Shown here in pieces: positions 1-8,808 of a DNA stretch of 64,000 bases (the first letter of the stretch is position 1; each line of letters starts with the position of its first letter). This stretch comes from Ignavibacteriaceae bacterium (GTDB lineage Bacteria > Bacteroidota > Ignavibacteria > Ignavibacteriales > Ignavibacteriaceae), in the NCBI GenBank assembly GCA_008933765.1, contig WBUK01000010.1, positions 1-64,000 on the forward strand, written 5' to 3'. Under the pieces are notes generated by a model. It did not search any database, was not told the origin of the DNA, and saw only the letters and a program-made list of their open reading frames with translations. The position numbers and the translations under genes are program-made.

Positions 1-969
1 ATCCAACAGATTATTCAGTTTCTCCAAGCCACGGTTGGCACTTTCGATTGCCTCGGGCGTAAAGTTCAACGACGAGGCATAATGCGTCTGTGCATAAAAC
101 AGCCTGAGTGTTTCCGGGCGATACTTCTTAATCATATCCCTTAAGTTAAACACATTTCCGAGTGATTTTGACATCTTCTCATTATCTATGTTCAAAAACC
201 CGAAGTGTATCCAGTACCTCACAAACGGTTTCCCCGTTGCGCCTTCGCTTTGCGCAATTTCGTTCTCGTGATGCGGGAAAATCAAATCGCTTCCGCCGGC
301 ATGAATATCAAAAGTCTCTCCCAAATGTGCGCACGACATTGCCGAGCACTCAATATGCCAGCCGGGACGCCCTTTTCCCCATGGGCTTTCCCAGAACGGT
401 TCACCCGGCTTTGCCGCTTTCCAAAGTGAAAAATCAAGCGGGTTACGCTTCGAATCGTTAACTTCCACACGGGCACCCGACTCTAATTCCTCAATCTTTT
501 TGCCGGAAAGCTTTCCGTAACCTGAAAACTTGCTGATTTCATAAAACACATCGCCGTTCACTTCGTAGGCTTTGCCGTTGGCAATCAGGTTCGAAATCAT
601 ATCGATAATTTGCGGAATATGTTCCGTTGCTCTGGGGTTAACATCCGCCCGGAGCAACCCTAATTTATCAATATCCTCAAAAAAGGCGTCGGTGAACTCT
701 TTAGCCACCTGTTGCGCTTTCACCCCGAGCGTGTTCGCTTTGTTGATAATTTTATCGTCGATGTCGGTAACATTCATCACGAATTTCACCTTGTACCCGG
801 CATAAATCAGATAGCGACGCACAATATCAGACATCACAAACGAGCGTGCATTTCCGATGTGAAAATAATCGTAAACCGTGGGCCCACAGGTATAAAAAGT
901 AACCTCCGGCGGGTTGAGCGGTATAAATTCTTCTTTTTTGCGCGTTAATGTGTTATAAATTTTCAGCAT
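1..969 (-). CDS. cysS: cysteinyl-tRNA synthetase, C-terminus cut by window edge
   Basis: Charges tRNA-Cys with cysteine in the cytoplasm. The frame is open from ATG at 969 to the window edge, giving 323 residues. Visible class I synthetase marks are Cys28 in YTCGPTVYD (a zinc ligand in the family), the HIGN signature at 37-40, a WHIECSAM segment, the [10 protein letters not shown] zinc-site segment, and KMSKS at 265-269. Family members are about 450-480 residues, so the anticodon-binding end lies outside the window. It is the last gene of the long minus-strand operon, separated from rluD by a short tandem-repeat spacer. Identity is certain; only its end is unseen. Confidence 0.97.
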   Translation of the reverse strand, partial: MLKIYNTLTRKKEEFIPLNPPEVTFYTCGPTVYDYFHIGNARSFVMSDIVRRYLIYAGYKVKFVMNVTDIDDKIINKANTLGVKAQQVAKEFTDAFFEDIDKLGLLRADVNPRATEHIPQIIDMISNLIANGKAYEVNGDVFYEISKFSGYGKLSGKKIEELESGARVEVNDSKRNPLDFSLWKAAKPGEPFWESPWGKGRPGWHIECSAMSCAHLGETFDIHAGGSDLIFPHHENEIAQSEGATGKPFVRYWIHFGFLNIDNEKMSKSLGNVFNLRDMIKKYRPETLRLFYAQTHYASSLNFTPEAIESANRGLEKLNNLLD

Positions 970-1034
970 AATTCTAATTTTCTAAATTTTCAGGTTTCCT
1001 GGTTCTCACTATTTCAGGTTCTAAGGTTTTCAGA

Positions 1035-1120
1035 TTCTAAAGTTCTAAAGTTCTAAAGTTCTAAAGTTCTAAAGTCCACAGGTTTTCAGGTTTTCAGGTT
1101 TTCAATTTCTCAATTTCTCA
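1035..1120. repeat. 8-bp tandem repeats entering the rluD 3' end
   Basis: Three successive blocks of 8-bp units: TTCTAAAG five times (1035-1074), GGTTTTCA three times (1081-1104) and ATTTCTCA twice (1105-1120). The last block is inside rluD and encodes its final residues (IEKLRN); the stop codon at 1102-1104 sits in the second block. Eight is not a multiple of three, so copy-number changes in the last block would alter the rluD C-terminus. The rest is spacer between rluD and cysS. Confidence 0.9.
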
Positions 1121-2085
1121 ATCAACAATTTCATATCCTCCGGCAGTTCAGAATCAAACCGTATATACTCTTTCGTGTGCGGATGAATAAACCCCAGCGT
1201 TTTAGCATGAAGCGCCTGCCGCTGCATAATAGCGAGCAAATTTTCAACCCGTGCTTTCATTTTCGGCAGTCCGTCGCCGTATCTGATTACCCTTCCGCCG
1301 TAAAATTCATCGCCAAAAATCGGGTGCCCCGTTCCGCTCAGGTGCACTCTGATCTGGTGGGTTCTTCCGGTTTTAAGCCGCAGGCTAAGAAGTGTAGCAA
1401 ACTCGAACTCTTCCAGCACTTCATAAAAAGTATGTGCCGATTTCCCTTCGCTCTCCGTCATTGTAAAAAGCTTCCGGTCGCGCTTACTCCGTGCAATAAA
1501 CGACTTAATTTCCCCTTTTCTCTCTTTAAACACGCCCCATGCAACCGCCTGATACTCCCTTTCAAGCGAGTGCGCCGAAAACTGAGCCGCCAACCGATGG
1601 TGAGTAACATTATCTTTGGCAATAAGCAACAGACCGCTGGTATCTTTATCTATTCTGTGCACAATTCCCGGGCGCATAGCCGGGTCGTTAATATCGCTCA
1701 ATTTCTGCTTATGAAACAGCAAAGCGTTCACTAAGGTGCCGGTATAGTGCCCAATCGAGGGGTGAACAACCAACCCCGGTGGCTTATTGATCACCATCAG
1801 AAACTCATCTTCAAACACAACATCAATCGGGATATCTTCGGGTTCGGCAACTTCCGGGCGGGGGGCTATGGGAAGTGTCAGTATGATTACATCCCCCGGT
1901 GAGACTTTATAATTCGACTTTATAACCTTTCCATTAGCAGTTACAAAGCCCGCTTCAATTAGTTTTTGTATTCGGCTGCGGGTTGCGTTCTCAACAGAAT
2001 TTGCGAGGAAAAGATCAACCCTTTCTTTCTTTTTCCCCTCGGGGATGTCATATTTAAATATCTTTTCTGATATTATCTTCGCCAT
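1102..2085 (-). CDS. rluD: RluA/RluD-family 23S rRNA pseudouridine synthase
   Basis: Converts specific uridines of large-subunit rRNA to pseudouridine. An N-terminal S4 RNA-binding domain (about residues 16-63, including RSRIQKLIEAGFV) is followed by the synthase domain with HRIDKDTSG, whose second Asp-containing triad gives the catalytic Asp near residue 146, and the RTHQIRVH motif. I chose ATG at 2085 (MAKIISEKIF), which gives 327 residues, the usual family length. The frame stays open upstream to 2226, but that part only runs antiparallel in frame space to the repetitive lspA tail. The start lies 32 bases inside lspA, so translation is probably coupled. The extreme C-terminus is built from an 8-bp repeat. 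Confidence 0.93.
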   Translation of the reverse strand: MAKIISEKIFKYDIPEGKKKERVDLFLANSVENATRSRIQKLIEAGFVTANGKVIKSNYKVSPGDVIILTLPIAPRPEVAEPEDIPIDVVFEDEFLMVINKPPGLVVHPSIGHYTGTLVNALLFHKQKLSDINDPAMRPGIVHRIDKDTSGLLLIAKDNVTHHRLAAQFSAHSLEREYQAVAWGVFKERKGEIKSFIARSKRDRKLFTMTESEGKSAHTFYEVLEEFEFATLLSLRLKTGRTHQIRVHLSGTGHPIFGDEFYGGRVIRYGDGLPKMKARVENLLAIMQRQALHAKTLGFIHPHTKEYIRFDSELPEDMKLLIEKLRN

Positions 2086-3151
2086 AGGAAGTGTTTCCGG
2101 GCTTAGGCTCTTCTGCTGCCGGTTTTCCCCCTGCTGTTTCGGAGAGGGATTCCGCCAGCCCCTTGCGGTTGCCATCTGCGGTTTCGGCACCCGCTTCTGC
2201 AATTCCCGTGCTTTCTCCCTTATCAATTCCGGGGAGGGAGTCCCCCAACCCTTTGCTGTTGCCGCCTATAGTTTCGGCACCTGTTTCGGCAATACCCTCA
2301 ATGCTAATTTCGCGGGCTTTAGCCTTTTCAAAACCAATATCGGCTAAATCACCATCCGCTGTTTCTCTCGGTGCGTTAGAAGAATCAGCGCTGTTTTTAC
2401 GCCCGGAAATTTCCGTATTACCGGTTGCTTCAGTATCCCCCGGTATCTCTACACCCCCTCGAATTTCCGCATCCCTAACCATTTCCGTACTCTTCTGCAT
2501 TTCCACGCCCCCCGGCACTTCCTCTTCCCCCCGCACTTCCTCTTCCGCGCCACCATCTCCATCCTCTTCTTCTTCGCTGCCCTCTTTTTTCTCTTTACCG
2601 TAATAAATAAAAAGAACAGCAACCCCCAGAGAAACGGCAACATCCGCAACATTGAATATCGGGAAACTTTCTATATAGTAACCGAAAATTGTTACATCGA
2701 ATACAATATGGAAAAAATCGACGACATGCCCGTAAAACATGGGTGCATAGCCGTACAACACACCATAAAACACCCGGTCGATCATGTTCCCTATTGCACC
2801 GGCAAGAATAAGAGCAAGCCCTACTGCTGCGCCGCGGTTCTTCGAAGCAATCAGGTCGATATAATACACTATCATACCGGCGGCAACTACTGAAACGAGC
2901 GAAACCAACACTTTCACCACCGGGTGAAGCTCAATTCCGAAAGCAATCCCTTTGTTTTCTACGAAGGTAAGTTTAAAAAAATCACCAAAAATCGGGATCG
3001 ACTGCTGCGGGTACATCCCTTCATAATTGATCCCAAGAAAGGGCAAAGCAAACCCTTTCACTGCCAGCTTAGTTACCTGATCAATTACTATCAGAAATAA
3101 AGAGATGTATAATAATCTCTTTGCGAACGGATCGCGTATAAATTGTTTAAT
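2054..3151 (-). CDS. lspA: signal peptidase II with long acidic tail and probable ATT start
   Basis: Inner-membrane aspartyl protease that removes lipoprotein signal peptides, needed for the several lipoproteins in this window. The first conventional start in frame is GTG at 3061, but conserved sequence continues upstream: a first membrane helix ending in IVIDQVTKLA, the family's DQxTK motif. The frame is closed by TAA at 3176-3178 and contains no ATG, GTG or TTG before 3061. The best start is ATT at 3149-3151, overlapping the TAA of the preceding gene by one base. With that numbering, catalytic Asp residues are D125 (GNMIDR) and D170 (FNVAD). After about residue 185 there is a 180-residue Glu/Gly/Ala-rich tail with two 30-residue repeats (90-bp period, about 2131-2310). 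Usual family length is about 160 residues. The tail is seen; its role is unknown. Confidence 0.88.
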   Translation of the reverse strand: MKQFIRDPFAKRLLYISLFLIVIDQVTKLAVKGFALPFLGINYEGMYPQQSIPIFGDFFKLTFVENKGIAFGIELHPVVKVLVSLVSVVAAGMIVYYIDLIASKNRGAAVGLALILAGAIGNMIDRVFYGVLYGYAPMFYGHVVDFFHIVFDVTIFGYYIESFPIFNVADVAVSLGVAVLFIYYGKEKKEGSEEEEDGDGGAEEEVRGEEEVPGGVEMQKSTEMVRDAEIRGGVEIPGDTEATGNTEISGRKNSADSSNAPRETADGDLADIGFEKAKAREISIEGIAETGAETIGGNSKGLGDSLPGIDKGESTGIAEAGAETADGNRKGLAESLSETAGGKPAAEEPKPGNTSYGEDNIRKDI

Positions 3152-3584
3152 AAGTTTTTTTCTTCTTTTCTTGTTTTAGTTTTATCGGAAGGCAATGCTG
3201 GCTGTGTGGTACTGCCATAAGCCTCTCCTTCGGAATTAACGGGCAGGTCTCGCACAAGTTTTGTGGTTCATCCATACACTCTATACATACACCGTATGTG
3301 CCGTTATCTATCCGCTTTAAAGCCTCATCAAGATACCCGAGAAATTTACTCTCTCTCTGAGCATATAAGAAGGTTTTCTCCCTTTCCATTGCGTCTGTTC
3401 CCTGTTCAGCCATGTGCAATGAATAAGGCGAGTTCTCATTGATGTATTCTCCGGTCGTTGGGTCCATCATTCTGTCACGCAAATTTTGAAGCTGGATGAT
3501 AATCTCCTCCCGCTTCTCATTAATCACCTTACGGAACTCTTCAAGTTCTTCAGGCGTGTAGCGTGTTTTTCTTTTTTCATCCAT
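3147..3584 (-). CDS. DksA/TraR-family zinc-finger protein
   Basis: A 145-residue protein of the family that binds in the RNA polymerase secondary channel. An N-terminal helical hairpin (about 10-90) is followed by a Cys cluster: C100-x2-C103, C111-x2-C114 and C131 in KERLMAVPHSQHC. Canonical members have CxxC, about 17 residues, then CxxC. Here the second CxxC comes early, inside an extra segment, and the canonical second position keeps a single Cys, so metal binding may be rearranged. It lies between ileS and lspA, an order common in other phyla. Its TAA overlaps the proposed lspA ATT. The exact subfamily (DksA or YteA-like) is not settled. Confidence 0.87.
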   Translation of the reverse strand: MDEKRKTRYTPEELEEFRKVINEKREEIIIQLQNLRDRMMDPTTGEYINENSPYSLHMAEQGTDAMEREKTFLYAQRESKFLGYLDEALKRIDNGTYGVCIECMDEPQNLCETCPLIPKERLMAVPHSQHCLPIKLKQEKKKKTY

Positions 3585-3605
3585 AGGACTCTCCTTGTAG
3601 CATCC

Positions 3606-6600
3606 TTAGTTTTTGAATATCTCAATAGTGCAGGCAAGCTCGTTAATTTTCCACTCTTGCCTGAACCCGGTACCGTTTGTTCCGGTTAAAATCTCATCCG
3701 AAAGTGTTTCACCCTGAATATACGAACTAAAGTTCAGCACCGCCCGGGCAATTTCCGGTTCGCCCGTAAACTTAATCGCAATTTTATCCGTAACCTCAAA
3801 ACCGGCGTCTTTCCGCATATTTTGGACACGGTTTATGAACTCCCGGGCTATTCCTTCCTCTTTCAATTCGGGGGTAATTTCAGTATCCAAAGCAACAGTG
3901 AATGCGCCTTCGGTTTCAACCAACCACCCCTGAATATCCGAGCTGATTATCTCAACATCAGCGGGTTCAACCACAACATCGCCGCCGTTAACGGAAATGG
4001 TAACATTTTCACCTTTGGAAAGTTTGGAAATTTCATCCTTTCCGAATTCCCGGATTGCAGCCGCCACCGGCTGAACACCTTTCCCATGTTTTCCGCCGAG
4101 CGATCTGAAATTTGGCTTGGCACTTTTTTTAACAATTCCCGCGTCATCGGTCAGAATCACAAGCTCTTTAATGTTCACTTCATCCAGAATAACATCTTTC
4201 ATCGTTTCCAACGGCTCCTTCACACTGTCGGGAACTGCTGCCATTATTCTCTTAAGTGGCTGGCGAACTTTCAGATTGTGCTTCGCCCTCATCGATCTGG
4301 TGATGTAAACAACTTTCTGAACTGCTTCCATCTTTTCTTCCAAATCAACATCAATGTAAGTAACTTCCGGGAATCTGCAAAGGTGAACTGATTCCTCCGC
4401 ACCAACTGAAACACCGGCACCACTTCCTGAAGAACCAACAGCCGCACCAACTGAACCATTTCCCGCAGAACCAACCGTAAACATCAACCTCTGATAAAGG
4501 TCTTCAGCCATAAAGGGCGCAAAAGGCGAAATTAATTTGGCAACCGTCAACAAACACTCGTGAAGCGTTTGATAAGCCGAAAGCTTCGCCTCTGTCATCT
4601 CAGATTTCCAGAACCTTCTTCTGCTTCTTCTTACATACCAGTTGGAAAGCTCGTCAATCGTAAAATACATAACCGATCTTGCCGCACGCGTAACATCGTA
4701 GGCGTCCATCGCCCTTTCATACTCCTTAACAACGCTGTTAAGTTTTGAAATAATCCACCTGTCTGTTTCGGGTCTTTTCGTATAGTCCACCAACGGTTGG
4801 TCATTCACAAACTTATCTATGTTTGCATAAAGCGCAAAAAACGAATAGGTGTTAGCCAAAGTGCCGAAGAATTTCCGCTGCGTATCGGCAAGATCATCCT
4901 CGTTAAACAGAGTCGGCTTCCAAGGCGGATTGGTAACAATCAGGTACCAACGGGTTGCATCCGCTCCATATTTATCAAACAGAACGAAAGGGTCAACCGT
5001 GTTACCGCGACTCTTCGACATCTTTTTCCCCTCTTTATCCAAGATCAGGTCGTTAACCAGGATATTTTTGTAAGCCGGCGAATCAAAAAGCATTGTCGCA
5101 ATAGCGTGCAGCGTATAGAACCAGCCGCGCGTTTGGTCAATCCCCTCAGAAATAAAATCAGCAGGGAAGTTGGCTTCAAACCACTCCTTGTTCTCAAAGG
5201 GATAGTGGTACTGCGCAAAGGGCATAGCACCGGAGTCGTACCAGACATCAATCAGTTCAGGTGTCCTGTAAAATTTCTTACCGTTTTTGTGGAACACAAT
5301 TCTGTCCACAAACGGCTTGTGTAGGTCAATCTCAGGCAGTTCCGAAACGGGTGTTCTTTCCCCCTCAAACTCATAAATTCCCTCTTTCAGCTCTTCGATA
5401 CTTCCGACAGCGAACGAGTCTTTACCGTCTTCGCTCACCCAGACAGGAAGTGGTGTTGCCCAGTATCTGTCGCGGGAAAGCGCCCAGTCTTTGTTCTCTT
5501 CTAACCAGTTACCGAACCTGCCCGAGCCAATTTCCGGCGGTGCCCAGTTAATCGTTTTGTTCAGTTCCACCATCCGGTCGGCTATCTCAGTTGTTCTGAT
5601 AAACCACGACTCCCGCGCATAATAAATAATAGGAACATCGTCAAACCTCCAGCTGAAGGGGTAACTGTGCTCAATTGTCTCTTTTTTGTAAAGTTTATCT
5701 TCGGCTTTCAGTTTTTGGATAATGCCGGCATCGGCGTCTTTCACAAACTGGTCAACAAAGTCGGTTACTTCTTCAGTGAACCTCCCCCCCCTTGTAACGG
5801 GCTGAAGCATCGGCAAGCCGTACTTCTTTGAAATTTCATAGTCATCCTGCCCGAACGCCGGTGCAATATGCACAATTCCCGAGCCATCCCCGGTGCTCAC
5901 AAAATCAGCATTAATTGTGTAAAATGCTTTTTTATCAGGCGTGCAATAGTTCATCAGCTGTTCGTAGTCAATTCCCTCTAACTGAGCACCGGTGAAGCTT
6001 TCCAAAATTTCATAATCTTCACCAATAACCGAAAGCCTCTCTTTCGCCAGAACAATCTTTTTACCCTTGTGCAGCACTTTCACATATTCCACATCCGCAC
6101 CCAAAGCAAGCGCCACATTCGAGATCAGAGTCCACGGCGTTGTAGTCCAAACCAAAAAGTAAAAATCCCTGTCTTTCGCTTTGAACAGGACATAAACCGA
6201 AGGGTCTTTGGTCATTCTGTAGCCCAACGCCAACTCGTGGCTCGAGAGAACAGTTTCCGCTTTTGGATCCTGCGGAACAATTTTGTAGTCTTTAAAGATC
6301 AAGCCTTTATCGAACAAGGTTTTAAGTGACCACCAAACCGATTCGATATAGTCGTTCGTGCAGGTGATATAAGCAGATTCCAGATCGATCCAATACCCCA
6401 TCCGATCGGTCATCTTTTCCCACAGGTCTTTATAAGTAAAAACAGAATCCCTGCATGCCTTGTTATATTTTTCAACCCCAAAGGCAGGAATGTCCGATTT
6501 GCTCTTAATCCCTAACTGTTTTTCCACTTCAATTTCCACGGGCAGCCCGTGCGTATCCCACCCTGCTTTTCTGTGAACTTGATAACCCTGCAAAGTTTTA

Positions 6601-6812
6601 TAACGACAGATAAGGTCTTTCAGAGTACGAGCCATCACATGGTGAATCCCCGGTTTTCCGTTTGCAGTGGGCGGTCCTTCGTAAAAGGTGAAACTTTTAT
6701 CGGCAGAACGGGAACTTACGGATTTCTCAAAAATGCCGCGTTCCTGCCAAAATTTAAGGATTTCGCTCTCAATTTCCGGATAATTCAGTCTTTCGGGGTA
6801 TTGCTTATACAT
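3606..6812 (-). CDS. ileS: isoleucyl-tRNA synthetase with low-complexity insertion
   Basis: Charges tRNA-Ile and edits mischarged valine. 1068 residues, in the range of the eukaryote-like long IleS. The HIGH-equivalent is HHVM at 57-60 (GKPGIHHVMART) and KMSKS is at 597-601. DTHGLPVE and the editing-domain WTTTPWTL motif are also present. An unusual stretch of about 30 residues rich in Gly, Ser, Val and Ala lies at about 777-807 (bases 4390-4482), in the anticodon-binding region between LYQRLMF and HLCRFPEV. Such a loop is not needed for activity and looks like one of the low-complexity expansions found across this window. Lies in the yggS-to-cysS operon, 21 bases upstream of the DksA-like gene. 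Confidence 0.97.
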   Translation of the reverse strand: MYKQYPERLNYPEIESEILKFWQERGIFEKSVSSRSADKSFTFYEGPPTANGKPGIHHVMARTLKDLICRYKTLQGYQVHRKAGWDTHGLPVEIEVEKQLGIKSKSDIPAFGVEKYNKACRDSVFTYKDLWEKMTDRMGYWIDLESAYITCTNDYIESVWWSLKTLFDKGLIFKDYKIVPQDPKAETVLSSHELALGYRMTKDPSVYVLFKAKDRDFYFLVWTTTPWTLISNVALALGADVEYVKVLHKGKKIVLAKERLSVIGEDYEILESFTGAQLEGIDYEQLMNYCTPDKKAFYTINADFVSTGDGSGIVHIAPAFGQDDYEISKKYGLPMLQPVTRGGRFTEEVTDFVDQFVKDADAGIIQKLKAEDKLYKKETIEHSYPFSWRFDDVPIIYYARESWFIRTTEIADRMVELNKTINWAPPEIGSGRFGNWLEENKDWALSRDRYWATPLPVWVSEDGKDSFAVGSIEELKEGIYEFEGERTPVSELPEIDLHKPFVDRIVFHKNGKKFYRTPELIDVWYDSGAMPFAQYHYPFENKEWFEANFPADFISEGIDQTRGWFYTLHAIATMLFDSPAYKNILVNDLILDKEGKKMSKSRGNTVDPFVLFDKYGADATRWYLIVTNPPWKPTLFNEDDLADTQRKFFGTLANTYSFFALYANIDKFVNDQPLVDYTKRPETDRWIISKLNSVVKEYERAMDAYDVTRAARSVMYFTIDELSNWYVRRSRRRFWKSEMTEAKLSAYQTLHECLLTVAKLISPFAPFMAEDLYQRLMFTVGSAGNGSVGAAVGSSGSGAGVSVGAEESVHLCRFPEVTYIDVDLEEKMEAVQKVVYITRSMRAKHNLKVRQPLKRIMAAVPDSVKEPLETMKDVILDEVNIKELVILTDDAGIVKKSAKPNFRSLGGKHGKGVQPVAAAIREFGKDEISKLSKGENVTISVNGGDVVVEPADVEIISSDIQGWLVETEGAFTVALDTEITPELKEEGIAREFINRVQNMRKDAGFEVTDKIAIKFTGEPEIARAVLNFSSYIQGETLSDEILTGTNGTGFRQEWKINELACTIEIFKN

Positions 6813-6830
6813 CTTTTCTTTGTTAAAAAT

Positions 6831-7985
6831 TTAAACTTTTTCTTTGTACTGTTTAATCAATTCTCTCTCAGTTTTAACCAAGAGCTTAAGCTCGTTTTCA
6901 GTTTTTTCCTTTTCTCCTCTAATGCGTTGCAGGTCTTGTTCAGCGGCAAACAAAATTCTGTCCGCCTCAAGTCTTGCCTTTTGAACTATCAATTCTGCAT
7001 TTTTTTCAAAAAGTGTAGCACCAAATATAGTGTCTTTTTCTGAAATTTCCTTATTTTCTTCATCGGTACCATCAAAAGAGTCGGTTTTTACCGCTTCTTC
7101 TGCGCTTGTGTAGTGCACTCCGAACGGGTGAAACAGCCGTGAAATTGTATCTTCTTCCGGAATTATCTCCTCTCTTTCATCAGAAGTGGCGGCGCTTTCA
7201 TCAGAAGTAGCAGCGCTCTCGTCAAAAGTGGCTACACCTCCTTCAAAAGTGGCTACATTTCTTTCAGAAGTGGCTACACCTCCTTCAAAAGTGGCTACAT
7301 TTCTTTCAGAAGTGGCTACACCTCCTTCAAAAGAAGCAACCCTCTCTTCGGAAACGGCTAACTTCTCATCCGAATGCGAAGGCTCCTCACCACTATCAGC
7401 CGACCTTCCACTCTTATCCGCCAAGTCTGCATCCTTTTCTGCAGATCGATCAAAGCCATCCACTGCCAAATCTGCATCCTTTTCTGCAGATCGATCAAAG
7501 CCATCCACTGCCAAATCTGCATCCTTTTCTGCAGATCGATCAAAGCCATCCACTGCCAAGTCTGCTTTTTCCGTAGCAGATGCGTCATCTTCAAGTTCAC
7601 CAAATCCTGAAGCAAATCTTAAAACGCTGCTGTTTCTGCCGAAAAGTATGAACGAAGATACTATAAGCCCCGTAAACAACGCTTTGGAAAGATACATAAA
7701 AGCGCCCGTACTGGTGGTGTAGCTTTCTCCAAAAAACAATTCATTTGCAAGGCTCCCCGAAACCCCAAATAAAACGCCAAGTAGCGCTAACCAAAACGAA
7801 ACCCTACGGCTGAACCCTTCTCCTATCAGCCAACCCGCAAAAAATGCCGGTATCAACAGAACAAAAATCCGGGAGTAAAATGTAGCGTCTGCTTTGGTTA
7901 TCGCTGCAAGAAAGTAAGAAGTACTTCCGCCGATTACAATCGACCCAAGCAACCCAAGCACGCCGATAAAATTTCTTGATGTCAT
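6831..7985 (-). CDS. membrane protein with tandem-repeat linker and coiled coil
   Basis: Not recognised as a named family. 384 residues. Four hydrophobic helices fill residues 1-120. They are followed by a hydrophilic linker with three exact 15-residue repeats (AEKDADLAVDGFDRS type) and a second set of 14-residue repeats (VATSERNVATFEGG type). The C-terminal 70 residues are a charged, probably coiled-coil segment (NAELIVQKARLEADRILF onward) resembling the helical part of the neighbouring DivIVA protein. Its ATG overlaps the stop of the nucleoside phosphorylase gene as ATGA, so the two are co-translated. Position between divIVA and ileS suggests an envelope or division role, but this is inference only. 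Confidence 0.8.
   Translation of the reverse strand: MTSRNFIGVLGLLGSIVIGGSTSYFLAAITKADATFYSRIFVLLIPAFFAGWLIGEGFSRRVSFWLALLGVLFGVSGSLANELFFGESYTTSTGAFMYLSKALFTGLIVSSFILFGRNSSVLRFASGFGELEDDASATEKADLAVDGFDRSAEKDADLAVDGFDRSAEKDADLAVDGFDRSAEKDADLADKSGRSADSGEEPSHSDEKLAVSEERVASFEGGVATSERNVATFEGGVATSERNVATFEGGVATFDESAATSDESAATSDEREEIIPEEDTISRLFHPFGVHYTSAEEAVKTDSFDGTDEENKEISEKDTIFGATLFEKNAELIVQKARLEADRILFAAEQDLQRIRGEKEKTENELKLLVKTERELIKQYKEKV
7228..7333. repeat. 42-bp in-frame tandem repeat, about 2.5 copies
   Basis: Unit copies at 7228-7269 and 7270-7311, then a partial copy to 7333, all inside the membrane-protein gene at 6831-7985. The unit is itself two related 21-base halves (Val-Ala-Thr motif). 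42 is a multiple of three, so the reading frame is kept. Copies are almost identical, suggesting recent expansion. Confidence 0.92.
7426..7560. repeat. 45-bp in-frame tandem repeat, three exact copies
   Basis: Copies at 7426-7470, 7471-7515 and 7516-7560, differing at most in the final base. They encode the 15-residue repeat of the membrane protein at 6831-7985. The absence of even silent differences points to very recent duplication. Confidence 0.95.
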
Positions 7986-8806
7986 GGCAACTTTCTTAGA
8001 ACTTCTGTGAAAATTTTAGTCATTCTGGGTTCGGCTACCCCTGCAGCCTCCAACATTTCGGGAAGTGTAACCGGTTTAAGCGACTCGGGGAAGCATTCGT
8101 CAGTAATTATGCTTAAACCCAGCACTTTCATCCCCATGTGGTTCGCTACAATATTTTCGGGAATTGTTGACATCCCCACCACATCGGCACCTATTGCGCG
8201 TAAAAAACGGTACTCTCCCCTTGTTTCAAGGCTGGGGCCCGAAACTGCAACATATACCCCCTTGTGAACCTTAATTCTGTTTTCAAGCGCCACTTCCTCC
8301 GCCAATTCAATTAAATCAAACGAATAAGGCTCGCTCATATCCGGGAAACGGGGTCCCAATTCATCAAGGTTAGCACCAATCAGCGGGTTATCGCCAAGCA
8401 TATTAATATGGTCAACCATTATCATAACATCGCCCCGGCGGTAAAGCGGGTTCATTCCACCGCAAGCATTAGAAACAAAAAGCGTGTGAACCCCCAAATA
8501 TTTCATCACCCTAACAGGAAAAGTGATCTGCTGCATCGAATACCCCTCGTAATAGTGGAACCGCCCCTGCATCGCAACTACATTTTTACCGTGTATCGTG
8601 CCGAATATCAACCTGCCGTGATGCGATTCAACAGTAGAAACCGGAAAATAGGGAACATCTTCATAGTCAATGGTTAACTCAATTTCTATTTCATCAACTA
8701 ATTTACCAAGACCTGTGCCCAGAATTATGCCGTATTCGTAGTTTTTATCTGTCGTTGTTCTTAAAAAATCAACCGCTTCTTTAATTTTACCGGAAATATT
8801 TTCCAT
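7982..8806 (-). CDS. punA: purine nucleoside phosphorylase, trimeric type
   Basis: Cleaves purine nucleosides with phosphate to the free base and (deoxy)ribose 1-phosphate, a salvage step. 274 residues, the normal length for the trimeric inosine/guanosine family. Seen motifs: ILGTGLG near the N-terminus, VESHHGRL (phosphate-binding), GRFHYYEG, FVSNACGGMN, and the base-binding region with SGPSLETRGEYR and GADVVGMSTIPE. Its last bases overlap the downstream membrane-protein gene (ATGA). The following conserved Asn of the family is replaced in SIITDEC, which fits a member acting on 6-oxopurines with some divergence. Could also act as a 5'-methylthioadenosine-type enzyme, but the motifs favour PNP. 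Confidence 0.92.
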   Translation of the reverse strand: MENISGKIKEAVDFLRTTTDKNYEYGIILGTGLGKLVDEIEIELTIDYEDVPYFPVSTVESHHGRLIFGTIHGKNVVAMQGRFHYYEGYSMQQITFPVRVMKYLGVHTLFVSNACGGMNPLYRRGDVMIMVDHINMLGDNPLIGANLDELGPRFPDMSEPYSFDLIELAEEVALENRIKVHKGVYVAVSGPSLETRGEYRFLRAIGADVVGMSTIPENIVANHMGMKVLGLSIITDECFPESLKPVTLPEMLEAAGVAEPRMTKIFTEVLRKLP

Positions 8807-8808
8807 CT

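Noticed and set aside
2085-2226. Longer rluD start at 2226
   Set aside because: The extra 47 residues are read from the out-of-frame repetitive lspA tail and lie before a complete RluD N-terminus.
2091-2603. Ser/Pro-rich plus-strand frame of 170 codons
   Set aside because: It is antisense to the repetitive lspA tail; the repeat composition keeps the opposite strand open. No start signal or family.
7186-7722. Repetitive plus-strand frame of 178 codons
   Set aside because: Antisense shadow of the in-frame repeats of the membrane protein at 6831-7985.
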